64,000 bases of DNA from CAIVAT01 sp037128705 (GCA_037128705.1 JBAXVX010000022.1:6213-70212), one strand, 5' to 3'; positions 35,432 through 44,479 are shown, numbered from the stretch's first letter. Translations and numbers: made by a program. Notes: generated from the sequence alone by a model not told the origin.

Positions 35432-35722
35432 GTGAGACGATCAAACGAAAAACCATTGAAGGAAGCCATAGAAGAGTTTCTTGATTCCTTTCATCTCCGC
35501 GATAAACTGAATGAAACCAAGGTGATTCAGTCGTGGGAGAAGGTGGTGGGTGCCATGGTGGCAAAACATACAAGCCAGCTGCATATCCGCAACAGGGTGC
35601 TTTTTGTGAAGGTCCATTCTGCCGCACTCAGGAATGAAATTCTATTCGCCCGGCAAAAAATCATCCAGGCCCTGAATAAAGAGGCAGGGGGAACCGTGAT
35701 CGATGAAATCGTGCTGAATTGA
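35432..35722 (+). CDS. DUF721 (DciA-like) protein
   Basis: A 96-residue DUF721 protein: VIQSWEKVVGAMVAKHTSQLHIRNRVLFVKVHSAALRNEI is the family core. DUF721 includes DciA, the DnaB helicase loader of many bacteria lacking DnaC, so a role at replication initiation is likely; it often follows recF. The start is placed at GTG 35432, which gives the usual MRRSNEKPLKE N-terminus of Bacteroidota members; TTG 35402, just after recF, is an alternative. Confidence 0.82.
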   Translation: MRRSNEKPLKEAIEEFLDSFHLRDKLNETKVIQSWEKVVGAMVAKHTSQLHIRNRVLFVKVHSAALRNEILFARQKIIQALNKEAGGTVIDEIVLN

Positions 35723-35724
35723 TG

Positions 35725-36336
35725 CTATTTGATCAGGCACGACAGTAGCTTCTCCTTCTCAATGAAAGCCTCCAGCCTGTCTCCCACTTTCACGGGCCCA
35801 ACACCCGCCGGGGTCCCGGTGAAGATATAATCACCCGTGCGTATGGTCATATATTGAGAAATGTGTGCGATGATGTCATCAAAATCATACATCATCAGGC
35901 CTGAATTGCCTTGCTGTACCGTTTTGCCATTGAGTTCCAGGTGAAAATTAATGTCTTTGAGGTTTCCGAAATTTGATTTTGGGAGAAATTTACCAACGGG
36001 GGCCGATTGATCAAATCCCTTGGCAATAGCCCAGGGAAGACCATTTTTTTTTGCCGCATCCTGCATATCCCGGGCCGTCATATCAAGTCCAATGCCTATT
36101 TCATCATAATAGGTATGGGCAAATTTTTTCTGAATGTTCCTGCCCACTTTGTTTATTTTCATGACCAGCTCTACTTCATAATGTATCTGGTTTGAGAAGG
36201 GAGGGTAGTAAAATGGCCTGTTCCGGATAACCAGGGCCGTATCGGGTTTCAGGAAAAAGACCGGGGAGGAGGGAACCGCATTGTTGAGTTCTTTGATGTG
36301 ATCAACATAGTTGCGGCCAATGCAGATGATTTTCAT
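35725..36336 (-). CDS. Fumarylacetoacetate hydrolase family protein
   Basis: A 203-residue short FAH-fold enzyme with the metal site motifs HYEVELV (Glu pair) and DMTARDMQ, and the FTGTPAGVGPV signature. Members of this short group act as acylpyruvate hydrolases or oxaloacetate decarboxylases/tautomerases; the substrate cannot be told from sequence. It lies convergent with the DUF721 gene, separated by 2 bp, and 15 bp after the exonuclease gene. Confidence 0.85.
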   Translation of the reverse strand: MKIICIGRNYVDHIKELNNAVPSSPVFFLKPDTALVIRNRPFYYPPFSNQIHYEVELVMKINKVGRNIQKKFAHTYYDEIGIGLDMTARDMQDAAKKNGLPWAIAKGFDQSAPVGKFLPKSNFGNLKDINFHLELNGKTVQQGNSGLMMYDFDDIIAHISQYMTIRTGDYIFTGTPAGVGPVKVGDRLEAFIEKEKLLSCLIK

Positions 36337-36351
36337 TTCGTAAGAATGGAG

Positions 36352-37182
36352 TTAAAACAGTTCAAGTTTCACTGAATCATTATTAAATCCCCTGAGTTTG
36401 AGACTGGTTAAAACCTTTTTTGTGGAGCGGGGGAATTCTCCTTTCATCATCCAGTCGTAGTAGGAGGGTTCATCCTTCAGAACCTGGGATACCGGTTTGC
36501 CTTTATGTTTTCCAAAATTGAACACCTCGATATTTTTATCATTGAATACGATATGCCCGATCAGGTCGACGGCTTTGGTTGAATAGGAAAAGGCACTGAG
36601 AGCCTTGATATCATTCACCACCGGTTGGGTCAGGTTTCCATTTTTATCCTTTATCATTACGGATGCGTACCGGTCGAGCTGTGCTTTCAGGATCTCGTAG
36701 GTTGCAATGGTATCTGCCTCAGCGCTATGGGCATTGATCAGCTCTTTGTCACAGTAAAATTTATAGGCGGCCCGGAGATTCCGTGGCTCCATTTTATGAA
36801 AGATGTTCTGGACATCAACAAATCGGCGCCCCTTCAGGTCAAAATCGATCTCCGCTCTCAGGAACTCTTCAACAAGCAGGGGAATGTCAAAATGGTTGGA
36901 ATTATAACCTGCCAGGTCGCAATTATCGAGGAATTGGGCCAGTTCATGGGCAACCTGCTTAAAGGTCGGGCAATCCTTCACATCTTCATCGGTGATGCCA
37001 TGGATTACAGTAACCTCAGGCGGGATGGGCATTTCAGGGTTAATCCTCAGGGTCTTGATCCTGGTGCTTTCATCCGCGTTGAGACGATAGATGCAAATTT
37101 CAACAATACGATCGGTGGCGACTTTGATACCTGTGGTTTCAAGATCAAAAAACGCGATGGGTTTGGTTAGGTTCAGGTTCAT
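36352..37182 (-). CDS. DEDDh 3'-5' exonuclease (DNA polymerase III epsilon-like)
   Basis: A 276-residue exonuclease with ExoI FFDLETTG, ExoII GYNSNHFDIPLL and ExoIII HSAEADT, the DEDDh set. The C-terminal portion (FGKHKGKPVSQVLKDEPSYYDWM) is the module shared with other Bacteroidota PolC-epsilon-like and exodeoxyribonuclease X-like proteins. It overlaps the E2 gene stop by 1 bp and so is probably co-transcribed with it. Proofreading or repair role is inferred. Confidence 0.88.
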   Translation of the reverse strand: MNLNLTKPIAFFDLETTGIKVATDRIVEICIYRLNADESTRIKTLRINPEMPIPPEVTVIHGITDEDVKDCPTFKQVAHELAQFLDNCDLAGYNSNHFDIPLLVEEFLRAEIDFDLKGRRFVDVQNIFHKMEPRNLRAAYKFYCDKELINAHSAEADTIATYEILKAQLDRYASVMIKDKNGNLTQPVVNDIKALSAFSYSTKAVDLIGHIVFNDKNIEVFNFGKHKGKPVSQVLKDEPSYYDWMMKGEFPRSTKKVLTSLKLRGFNNDSVKLELF

Positions 37183-38528
37183 TAAATGGGTTGGTTGATA
37201 TCAAAAGTTTCAAGATGTTGAACAAGCCGGGCAAGAAATTGTCCGCCGAGTGAGCCATCGATCACGCGGTGATCATAGGTAACCGACATCATCATGACCG
37301 GCCGGATGGCTATGGTATCGCCGCCCTCGGATTCGATAACAACCACGCGTTTTTTAACGGCCCCGGCAGCGACGATGGCCGTCTGGGGCTGGTTGATGAT
37401 GGGCGTTCCCATCAAGGTGCCAAAGGAACCCAGGTTGGTGAGTGAAATGGTGCCCCCGGTTATTTCATCGGGTACAAGTTTGCTGATCCTGGCACGTTCA
37501 GCGAGGTCATTCACCGATTTTACAATACCAAGAAGGCTTTTTTCGTGGGCATTGCGGATCACAGGAACGATCAGGTTAAAGTTTGGAAGGGAGACAGCCA
37601 TGCCAATGTTCACATTTTTATGGATGATGATCTTCGACCCGTCAACCGACACATTGATCAGGGGAAAGTCCCTGACGGCCTTTGCAATGGCTTCAATAAA
37701 AATTGGGGTAAAGGTCAGTTTTTCATGCTCCCGTTTGAAAAATGCATCCTTGTTTTTATCACGCCATTGAACAACGCGGGTCATATCGACCTCCTGGAAT
37801 GAAGTGACATGTGGCGAAGTTTGCACCGATTTTACCATGTGGTTTGCAATGAGCTGCCTGATGCGTTCCATTTCAACGATGCGGTCTTCACCCGGAATAA
37901 CCTGCTGTATTGTGACAGGAGCTACCGTTGTTGCGGCTTTTGCTGAAATTGCAGAAGCCTCGGTGGATTTTGCAGGTTCAACCGGTTTTATCCCTTGCCG
38001 GCGCTCTGCTACGTAATTGAGCAAATCCTGCTTCGTCAAACGGTTGTCTTTTCCGGTTCCTGAAATGGAATCCAGTTCGGTGAAGGATATGTTTTCCTGC
38101 GCTGCGATACTTCGAACAAGCGGGGAATAAAAGCGGGTGCCTGATGGAGATTCACCCTCCTCCTGAATGAAAATTCCAGCTGGGGTGTCAAATTCAGGGC
38201 TTGCAGGTAAAGCAGGTTTGGATTGCTCAGCGATTGGTGCTCCGGGTTTATCAACCTCTGATGGGGTTGCTTTCCCCGATGCGGTTTCCCGTGTATCAAT
38301 AAGTGCCAGAACAGCGCCTACCGGCACCACATCGCCCTCGTTGAATATTTTTTGCACAAGTTTGCCGGAAACAAGGGCAGGAATTTCAGTGTCGACCTTG
38401 TCAGTGGCAATCTCTACCAGAGGATCATCCACCATGATCATTTCACCTTCATTTTTCAGCCATTTTGTGATGGTCGCTTCAATGACACTCTCACCAAGTT
38501 TTGGGACAACTACCTCATAATTTGCCAT
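37182..38528 (-). CDS. 2-oxo acid dehydrogenase acyltransferase (E2) with lipoyl domain
   Basis: Dihydrolipoamide acyltransferase of 448 residues. It has one N-terminal lipoyl domain (lipoylated Lys in EIATDKVDTEIPA, about residue 44), a Pro/Ala-rich linker, the E1/E3-binding domain (YSPLVRSIAAQENIS) near 130-170, a second linker, and the catalytic domain with YDHRVIDG near the C-terminus and a FGTLMGTPIINQPQTAI loop. The domain pattern best fits the branched-chain or 2-oxoglutarate types; no E1 or E3 gene is beside it. A palindrome and a TACCTTTG -7 element lie upstream. Confidence 0.92.
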   Translation of the reverse strand: MANYEVVVPKLGESVIEATITKWLKNEGEMIMVDDPLVEIATDKVDTEIPALVSGKLVQKIFNEGDVVPVGAVLALIDTRETASGKATPSEVDKPGAPIAEQSKPALPASPEFDTPAGIFIQEEGESPSGTRFYSPLVRSIAAQENISFTELDSISGTGKDNRLTKQDLLNYVAERRQGIKPVEPAKSTEASAISAKAATTVAPVTIQQVIPGEDRIVEMERIRQLIANHMVKSVQTSPHVTSFQEVDMTRVVQWRDKNKDAFFKREHEKLTFTPIFIEAIAKAVRDFPLINVSVDGSKIIIHKNVNIGMAVSLPNFNLIVPVIRNAHEKSLLGIVKSVNDLAERARISKLVPDEITGGTISLTNLGSFGTLMGTPIINQPQTAIVAAGAVKKRVVVIESEGGDTIAIRPVMMMSVTYDHRVIDGSLGGQFLARLVQHLETFDINQPI

Positions 38529-38553
38529 ATACGATTGACTTAGTGGATTTCTA

Positions 38554-38561
38554 CAAAGGTA
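38554..38561 (-). promoter_or_regulatory. Bacteroidota -7 promoter element before the E2 gene
   Basis: TACCTTTG on the minus strand, 25 bp before the E2 start. It matches TAnnTTTG, but no -33 TTTG is present at the standard 19-bp spacing; the -33 area is instead occupied by a palindrome. Confidence 0.5.
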
Positions 38562-38571
38562 ATGATTTTTC

Positions 38572-38594
38572 TTATTTTGAAACGTTCAAAATAA
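38572..38594. promoter_or_regulatory. Perfect 10-bp inverted repeat, operator candidate upstream of E2
   Basis: Arms TTATTTTGAA (38572-38581) and TTCAAAATAA (38585-38594) flank a central ACG. It lies 10 bp upstream of the -7 element of the E2 gene, over the expected -33 position, and after the stop of... no other gene on the minus strand is upstream within the gap, since the glycosyltransferase at 38604 ends here only on its 3' side. It could bind a regulator; it has no T tract typical of a terminator for the 38604 gene's direction. Confidence 0.4.
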
Positions 38595-38603
38595 AATATG
38601 TTT

Positions 38604-40571
38604 TCAACGCCGGCCCAGGTTCCGGTATCCTTTCAGGATGATGTTCAGGTCGTTGGTTAATTTGTAATCACGTGCATAGAGCAGATCAAGGTGTGCAATG
38701 GCTTCTTCAGGCATATTCTTGTGCTTAAAAGCATCCAGGGGATTAAGTACACCCTGTTTTATTTCGGGAAGGCGATGAATTTCATGTTCCGTGTGCGGAC
38801 CGAATCCAACCCAGGATTTCCAGGCAAACAGCACTGAGAAAATATTACGGAAAAGCCCGATCGGCCGTCTCACCAGGAACATGAACACAGGGTAAAACAA
38901 AAGTAAGGTGATTGAGATCAGGAAATCAAGCATCCGTTTGTTCCTCCTGTTCGATCTCTTGATAATTGCATTGATTTCAATGACATAAAGGTCTCCCGAG
39001 GTATTGATTGAGTTGCTTCCGATGATTGAAAGGCTTTCGGGAGGGGCTATTTTATAATCGACCTGCTCATTCTTCAGATCCGACATCATATCGATGATCA
39101 CCTGTGCCGGAACATCCTTTGCACAAAAAATCACCTCGTTTATCTTATGAATTGTAATAATTTCCTTGATCTGACCAAGGTGCCCGATAAAGCCGTTGGT
39201 GAAATTGCGATGAAGGTGATAACTGACCAGTCCGGTAAAGGCAGGGTTCATGCCGGTTTGCTGAAGAAGTTCAGACACGCGTTCTGCCTCCTCTTTCTCC
39301 CCGATAATGACAAACCTTTTATTTTTCTCATAGTTTAACCGGTACCCGCTGATGTTCAATATATGCAGAACATACCTGGCAGCGACCATGATCAAGGTGC
39401 CCCAGATAGCGCCCAGGATAATCAGGGCCCTGGAAAAATGGTATTCCTTGTTTTGGAGTGAGTAAAGAACCAGGATGATGATTGTTCCCACGGTCATACC
39501 CTGTATGATTTTCCGCAACCGGATGGGTTTGTCATACCCTCCGCTCAGGTAAATGCAAAGCAGCCATATTGAAAGATACATTGGAACCGCGACATACATA
39601 AAGGTAAAGGGATAATGTCCTCCATCGGGATAGATGAAGTGCCTTTCCCAGTAGTCTTTCATAACCAGCATCCCAAGGAGGATCATCACAGTGTCAATAA
39701 TGGGCAGCATGATCCTGTTAAAAAACCGGGTGAGGATGGAGATGAAGGCCCTGAAATAGATGGCGAAATTGATCATCATTGAAAAAGCCCTTGCATTTTC
39801 TTTTGAAAAGTGCTTATTGGCGAACACGATCATGGCATTGTAAAATACAAAGACATAATTCAGGCTGCCCTTTTTCGTGCTTTCTCCTTTATAATGAATG
39901 ATCCGGGTTCCGGGAAAATAATAATTTTTATACCCCGCCTGGGTGATGCGGTAACTCAGGTCGATGTCTTCCCCATACATGAAGAAGTCCTCGTCAAGCA
40001 GGCCGATCTCGTTCAGTACACTTTTTCTCAAAAGCATGAATGCCCCGGCCAGGACATCGACCACGTGTGTTTTGTCCTTGTCGAGATATCCGAGATGGTA
40101 GGTGCTGAACATCCGCGATTTTGGGAAAAGTGATGATAATCCAAAAACTTTAAAGAAGGCGACAGAGGGGTATGGTAAACCCCGTTTGCTTTCGGGGAGG
40201 AACTTTCCTTTCCCATCAAGCATTTTAACCCCAAGGCCACCGGCATCAGGGTGTTCATCCATAAAATCAACTACTTTACGGAGGGTGTCATCCTCAACAA
40301 TGGTATCAGGATTGAGCAGAAGGACATATTCCCCCTTCGATTTGCGGATTGCCTGGTTGTTGGCTGCTGAAAAACCCTTATTTTCCTTATTTTCAATCAG
40401 GAAAACATCAGGAAATTTGTCCCTTACCATTTTGACTGAACCATCTACCGAATCGTTATCTACAACAAACACCTCTGATTCAAGGCCATTACAGGCATTT
40501 TGAACCGAGTGAAGACATTGCTCCAGGAAATATTTGACGTTGTAATTAACGATGACAATTGACAGTTTCAT
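38604..40571 (-). CDS. Family 2 glycosyltransferase fused to degenerate sugar-transferase-like membrane region
   Basis: A 655-residue membrane protein. Residues 1-230 are a GT2 glycosyltransferase (SIVIVNYNVKYFLEQC, then EVFVVDNDSVDGSV, DEDFFMYGEDIDLSYR). Then come about five membrane helices (260-400) and a Rossmann-like domain (FVIIGEKEEAERVSELL) as in polyprenyl-phosphate sugar-1-phosphate transferases. The last part starts like that family's catalytic module (NKRMLDFLISITLLLFYPVFM) but then departs: the usual acidic catalytic motifs are not visible. A surface polysaccharide role is likely. It ends 75 bp before E2 begins. Confidence 0.85.
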   Translation of the reverse strand: MKLSIVIVNYNVKYFLEQCLHSVQNACNGLESEVFVVDNDSVDGSVKMVRDKFPDVFLIENKENKGFSAANNQAIRKSKGEYVLLLNPDTIVEDDTLRKVVDFMDEHPDAGGLGVKMLDGKGKFLPESKRGLPYPSVAFFKVFGLSSLFPKSRMFSTYHLGYLDKDKTHVVDVLAGAFMLLRKSVLNEIGLLDEDFFMYGEDIDLSYRITQAGYKNYYFPGTRIIHYKGESTKKGSLNYVFVFYNAMIVFANKHFSKENARAFSMMINFAIYFRAFISILTRFFNRIMLPIIDTVMILLGMLVMKDYWERHFIYPDGGHYPFTFMYVAVPMYLSIWLLCIYLSGGYDKPIRLRKIIQGMTVGTIIILVLYSLQNKEYHFSRALIILGAIWGTLIMVAARYVLHILNISGYRLNYEKNKRFVIIGEKEEAERVSELLQQTGMNPAFTGLVSYHLHRNFTNGFIGHLGQIKEIITIHKINEVIFCAKDVPAQVIIDMMSDLKNEQVDYKIAPPESLSIIGSNSINTSGDLYVIEINAIIKRSNRRNKRMLDFLISITLLLFYPVFMFLVRRPIGLFRNIFSVLFAWKSWVGFGPHTEHEIHRLPEIKQGVLNPLDAFKHKNMPEEAIAHLDLLYARDYKLTNDLNIILKGYRNLGRR

Positions 40572-40624
40572 CCGGTAACTGAAGATTTTGCGGTAAAGTT
40601 AAATTTATTCGAGGAAAATAAAAA

Positions 40625-41209
40625 CTATATTGCTCCTGCCTCGATCATCAGTACAATTTGTTCTATGGTTTGATCGCTGCCTCCAGGATCATAATTTGAT
40701 TTCAGATCATATCCGAAAATTTTTGCCAGGGCCTGCCAGATGAAGGCGGTGAAACCGCCTCTCAACTCTTTTACGATATCAAACGTGGAATTCCCGGTTT
40801 CGCGGTATATCAGTTTGATCAGAATTTTTCCCTGTGAATAGGTCAGATCCTTGATTTCGTCCCCAAACTGTTTTTCCAGCTCCTTCTGCGCTTTTTTAGT
40901 AAACAGTTTTCTTGCCTTCTCCGTTGGGATCGTGTCAAGAATCGTCTTGTAATATTTAAGTCTTTGTCCGGCCAGTTTAGCATAGGGATATACTTTTTTT
41001 ATATTGTAGATCAACTTGTTGTAGCGTTTTGCATCCTGCCTGGTCTCGATTCTGATGGGAGGAAAGATAACCACCGGTCTGACATCAATGAGCGCGACGG
41101 TGTCCCCGTCAATGATTTTGACAGGATTTGCAACTTTCGTTGTGTCTTGTCCTGAAACAAGCGTATAACAAAAAGCAACCAGAAAAAATGTGAGGATTCT
41201 TTTAATCAT
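40625..41209 (-). CDS. Exported DUF4294 protein
   Basis: A 194-residue protein with a signal peptide (ILTFFLVAFCYTLVSGQ). The segments DVRPVVIFPPIRIETRQDAKRYNKLIYN and KVYPYAKLAGQRLKYY are characteristic of DUF4294, a Bacteroidota family of unknown function. It lies between the glycosyltransferase and clpX on the same strand, 53 and 56 bp from its neighbours. Confidence 0.82.
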   Translation of the reverse strand: MIKRILTFFLVAFCYTLVSGQDTTKVANPVKIIDGDTVALIDVRPVVIFPPIRIETRQDAKRYNKLIYNIKKVYPYAKLAGQRLKYYKTILDTIPTEKARKLFTKKAQKELEKQFGDEIKDLTYSQGKILIKLIYRETGNSTFDIVKELRGGFTAFIWQALAKIFGYDLKSNYDPGGSDQTIEQIVLMIEAGAI

Positions 41210-41265
41210 TGGCGTCCCGGAGCAAATTGATCTTCACTATAACGACAACCAGGCCAATTTTGGTA

Positions 41266-42501
41266 TTAAGCAACCTTTAGCCTTGCAATGCTGGTCTTTT
41301 GAAACTTTTCTGCTACAAAGGCAGCGGTAATCTTTAGTGATTTGGTGGACGTTTTTGACGGGAGCTCAAACATGGCATCCGTCATAACACCTTCCAGGAT
41401 TGAACGCAGTCCTCTCGCGCCAAGCTTGAACTCTATGGATTTTTCCACAACAAAATCCAATGCCTCATCATCAAAAGTCACCTTGATATTATCCAACTCA
41501 AATAATTTGGTGTACTGCTTGATCAGGGAATTTTTTGGCTCGGTCAGAATCCGCCGGAGTGTCTGGTGGTCAAGGGTGTGCATGTAGGTCACGATGGGCA
41601 GACGGCCAACCAGTTCAGGGATGAGTCCAAAGGCCTTGAGATCAACAGGGGTAATGTATTGAAGGATGTGGTCTTTGTCAATATTCTCCCGTTTTTTGTC
41701 GGTCTTGTACCCGATCTTATTCGTTTGGAGCCGGTTGGATATTTTTTTCTCAATGCCATCAAAGGCGCCACCCGTGATGAATAGAATATTCTGGGTGTTG
41801 ATCTGAATCATTTTCTGTTCAGGATGTTTTCTGCCACCCTGGGGCGGCACATTGACGATCGATCCTTCCAGCATCTTCAGAAGAGCCTGCTGGACACCTT
41901 CCCCGCTCACATCCCGCGTGATGGACGGATTATCCCCCTTGCGGGCGATTTTATCAATCTCGTCGATGAAGACAATTCCCCGTTCGGCAGCTTCCAGGTT
42001 GAAATCAGCCACCTGGAGGAGCCGTGAAAGAATGCTTTCGACATCCTCCCCAACATAACCGGCCTCAGTGAGTGCTGTGGCATCGGCAATACAGAAGGGA
42101 ACATTGAGCAATTTTGCAATGGTTCGGGCAAGCAGGGTTTTACCGGTACCGGTTTCTCCTACGATGACAATGTTTGATTTTTCGATTTCCACCTCATCAT
42201 CTTTCACTGCCTTTGCGTGGATGATCCTTTTGTAATGGTTATAAACCGCCACAGCGATCACCCGCTTTGCTTCATCCTGTCCGATGACGAACTGATCCAG
42301 GTGCTTTTTTATCTCCACCGGTTTAAGCAACTTGAAATCAGGGATATCTTTTTGTTTAGCCGAAGACAGCTCTTCCTGAAGGATCACGAGGGCCTGTTGC
42401 ACACAGGCATCGCAAATGTGTCCTTCGAGACCGGTAATCAGAACTTTGGTCTCATTTTTCTCGCGACCGCAGAAAGAACATTTTTCAACAGACTTGGCCA
42501 T
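41266..42501 (-). CDS. clpX: ATP-dependent Clp protease ATP-binding subunit ClpX
   Basis: AAA+ unfoldase that feeds ssrA-tagged and other substrates to ClpP. The 411-residue protein has the N-terminal four-Cys zinc domain (CSFCGREK and CDAC), Walker A GETGTGKT, Walker B IVFIDEIDKIAR, sensor and arginine-finger regions (GARGLRSILE), and the ClpP-docking IGF-like loop region (NKIGY near residue 265). It follows clpP by 9 bp. Confidence 0.98.
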   Translation of the reverse strand: MAKSVEKCSFCGREKNETKVLITGLEGHICDACVQQALVILQEELSSAKQKDIPDFKLLKPVEIKKHLDQFVIGQDEAKRVIAVAVYNHYKRIIHAKAVKDDEVEIEKSNIVIVGETGTGKTLLARTIAKLLNVPFCIADATALTEAGYVGEDVESILSRLLQVADFNLEAAERGIVFIDEIDKIARKGDNPSITRDVSGEGVQQALLKMLEGSIVNVPPQGGRKHPEQKMIQINTQNILFITGGAFDGIEKKISNRLQTNKIGYKTDKKRENIDKDHILQYITPVDLKAFGLIPELVGRLPIVTYMHTLDHQTLRRILTEPKNSLIKQYTKLFELDNIKVTFDDEALDFVVEKSIEFKLGARGLRSILEGVMTDAMFELPSKTSTKSLKITAAFVAEKFQKTSIARLKVA

Positions 42502-42510
42502 GGGGGTACG

Positions 42511-43185
42511 TTAATTTTCCTTTTTTGAGCGAACCAGAATTTCATCGATCATTCCGTAGGCAAGGGCCTCCTGGCTGGTCATCCAGTAGTCACGGTCGGC
42601 ATCTTTCAGGATCCGTTTGTAGTTTTGACCGGAATGAAGGGAGATGATCTCATACAATTCTTTCTTAAGCTTTTGGATCTCCCTGGCCGTGATGTCAATA
42701 TCCGACGCCTGTCCTTCAGCACTGCCCATCGGCTGATGGATCAGGATGCGTGAATGCTTCAGGGCCGTTCTCTTTCCCTTTTCACCGGCGCACAAAAGGA
42801 TTGCGCCCATGGATGCGGCCATCCCGGTGCAGATCGTTGCCACATGCGGGTTGATATACTGCATGGTATCGTATATTCCCAGACCTGCATAAACTGATCC
42901 GCCGGGGGTGTTCAGATAGATCTGGATATCCTTTTTGGAATCAACTGATTCAAGGAAAAGCAGCTGGGCCTGGATGATGTTGGCAACATAGTCGTCAATG
43001 GGAACTCCCAGGAATATGATGCGGTCCATCATCAGACGTGAAAAAACGTCCATGGTGGCGATGTTCAGTTGCCGCTCTTCAATGATGGTAGGGGAGATAT
43101 AATTTGCTGAAATTGATTTATACTTCGCAAGGGTCAGGCTGCTGATGCCTTTGTGACCAATTGCATATTGCGAAAATTCGTCCAT
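42511..43185 (-). CDS. clpP: ATP-dependent Clp protease proteolytic subunit ClpP
   Basis: Serine protease barrel partner of ClpX. The 224-residue protein has catalytic Ser in GMAASMGA, His in RILIHQPMG and Asp in DADRDYWM. It lies in the trigger factor-clpP-clpX operon, 23 bp after trigger factor and 9 bp before clpX. Confidence 0.98.
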   Translation of the reverse strand: MDEFSQYAIGHKGISSLTLAKYKSISANYISPTIIEERQLNIATMDVFSRLMMDRIIFLGVPIDDYVANIIQAQLLFLESVDSKKDIQIYLNTPGGSVYAGLGIYDTMQYINPHVATICTGMAASMGAILLCAGEKGKRTALKHSRILIHQPMGSAEGQASDIDITAREIQKLKKELYEIISLHSGQNYKRILKDADRDYWMTSQEALAYGMIDEILVRSKKEN

Positions 43186-43206
43186 GATTATGAAATTTTA
43201 ATGATT

Positions 43207-43310
43207 CATCAATGCGTATGTCCGTGTTCGTGTTCGTGGTCATGGTCATGCTCATGATCATGCTCATGCTCATGATCGTGCTCATGATCGTGCTCATGCT
43301 CATGCTGATG
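43207..43310 (-). repeat. Degenerate hexanucleotide repeat coding the His/Glu/Asp tail
   Basis: On the plus strand CATGCT, CATGAT, CGTGCT and CATGGT units recur without interruption in the last codons of the trigger factor gene. The 6-bp unit encodes His-Glu or His-Asp pairs. Such repeats can expand or contract without breaking the frame. Confidence 0.8.
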
Positions 43311-44444
43311 CATGGCTGAGGCCAATTTGATGTATTCATCATAGGTCACCTCTTTGGGTGTAAAGGTGAGGGCGTTCTTAAAGTAATCCATCAGTTTCCC
43401 GTTGTACAACTGATCGTTGATCCGCTGTACCTGTTCCTTGTTCTGCATGAAGGTATCGATGATGGAATCGTATCTTTTTTTCATCTCAGGGTCCATTTCA
43501 CCCATGTTTACCTGGCGCAACATATAGGTACTGATGTAGTTGCGGATATCCTCATCCTTCACCTCAATGCCATTTTCCTTGATCAGCTTGTTTTCAATCA
43601 GCTGCCATCTCATCGAATCGGCAAAAGATGAATAGTTTTTTTCAATTTCCTCGGGGGTGTACTTCCCTTCATTGTGTTCGACCAGCCAGCGTTTCAGAAA
43701 TTCATCGGGCAAAGTCATCTCTGTATGTTTTACGAGTGCTTCGGTAATGTGGTTGAACAGGAGTTTGTCGGTTTCGGCTGAAAAGCTCAGGGAGGCGTCT
43801 TTTCTGACCTGGTCCCTGAAATCTTCCTCTGTTTGAAGGTCAAGGCCGGGATAGACCTGGTTATAGAATTCGGGATTCATCTCGGCAGGTTCAACAGCCG
43901 GTTCCTTTGATTCTTTCACATCCACTTCCTCCGCGGTTTCAGCTGCAATTTCTGCGTCAGCTGTGTCAGATGGGATTGGTTTCCCAAACCGCTTGCGTGT
44001 ATCTTCAATGTATTTGTTCACCATCTCATCGTCAACAAGAATGGTGTAGTTTTCAATGCCAAGTTCCTGGTCGGCCGGGATGGTGAATTCGGGGGTCAGT
44101 CCAAGGTCAAAATAGAACTCAAAGCTATCCTGGTTTTCAAAATCCACAACCGAATTTTTCTCCATATTCGGCAGCGGGTTCCCGAGGATATCAAGTTTTT
44201 CATCTTTTATGTAGTTCATCAGGCTGTCGGAGATGAGTTTGTTCACCTCATCGGCCAGGATGGCCTTGCCATACATTTTTTTAATCAGCCCGGTCGGGAC
44301 ATGGCCAGGGCGGAAGCCGGGAATGTTGGCTTTCCGTTTGTAATCTGAAATTTGTTTTTCAATGGCCTGCGCATAATCAGCGGGTCCAATCTCAATTTTA
44401 AGCAGGGCGGTCAGTTCACCGGTACTTTCTTTGGAAACATTCAT
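43209..44444 (-). CDS. tig: Trigger factor with reduced middle domain and His-rich tail
   Basis: Ribosome-associated chaperone. The N-terminal domain has the ribosome-binding signature IPGFRPGHVP (residues about 39-48) and the C-terminal chaperone arms begin near EMNPEFYNQVYPG (about 195). Between them, where an FKBP/PPIase domain of about 90 residues is expected, only about 45 mostly acidic residues are found. The last 30 residues are an alternating His/Glu/Asp run (about 43210-43310, with a degenerate CATGCT-like DNA repeat), which should bind divalent metal. The protein is 411 residues. First of the operon with clpP and clpX, and just after tRNA-Leu. Confidence 0.92.
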   Translation of the reverse strand: MNVSKESTGELTALLKIEIGPADYAQAIEKQISDYKRKANIPGFRPGHVPTGLIKKMYGKAILADEVNKLISDSLMNYIKDEKLDILGNPLPNMEKNSVVDFENQDSFEFYFDLGLTPEFTIPADQELGIENYTILVDDEMVNKYIEDTRKRFGKPIPSDTADAEIAAETAEEVDVKESKEPAVEPAEMNPEFYNQVYPGLDLQTEEDFRDQVRKDASLSFSAETDKLLFNHITEALVKHTEMTLPDEFLKRWLVEHNEGKYTPEEIEKNYSSFADSMRWQLIENKLIKENGIEVKDEDIRNYISTYMLRQVNMGEMDPEMKKRYDSIIDTFMQNKEQVQRINDQLYNGKLMDYFKNALTFTPKEVTYDEYIKLASAMHQHEHEHDHEHDHEHEHDHEHDHDHEHEHGHTH

Positions 44445-44479
44445 GCAATCAATGGTATTGGTTGATAATTAATAATTTG

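Noticed and set aside
43118..43342. Met/Ser/Thr repeat frame antisense-shifted at the trigger factor tail
   Set aside because: It is a frame-shifted reading of the hexanucleotide repeat that encodes the His-rich tail.
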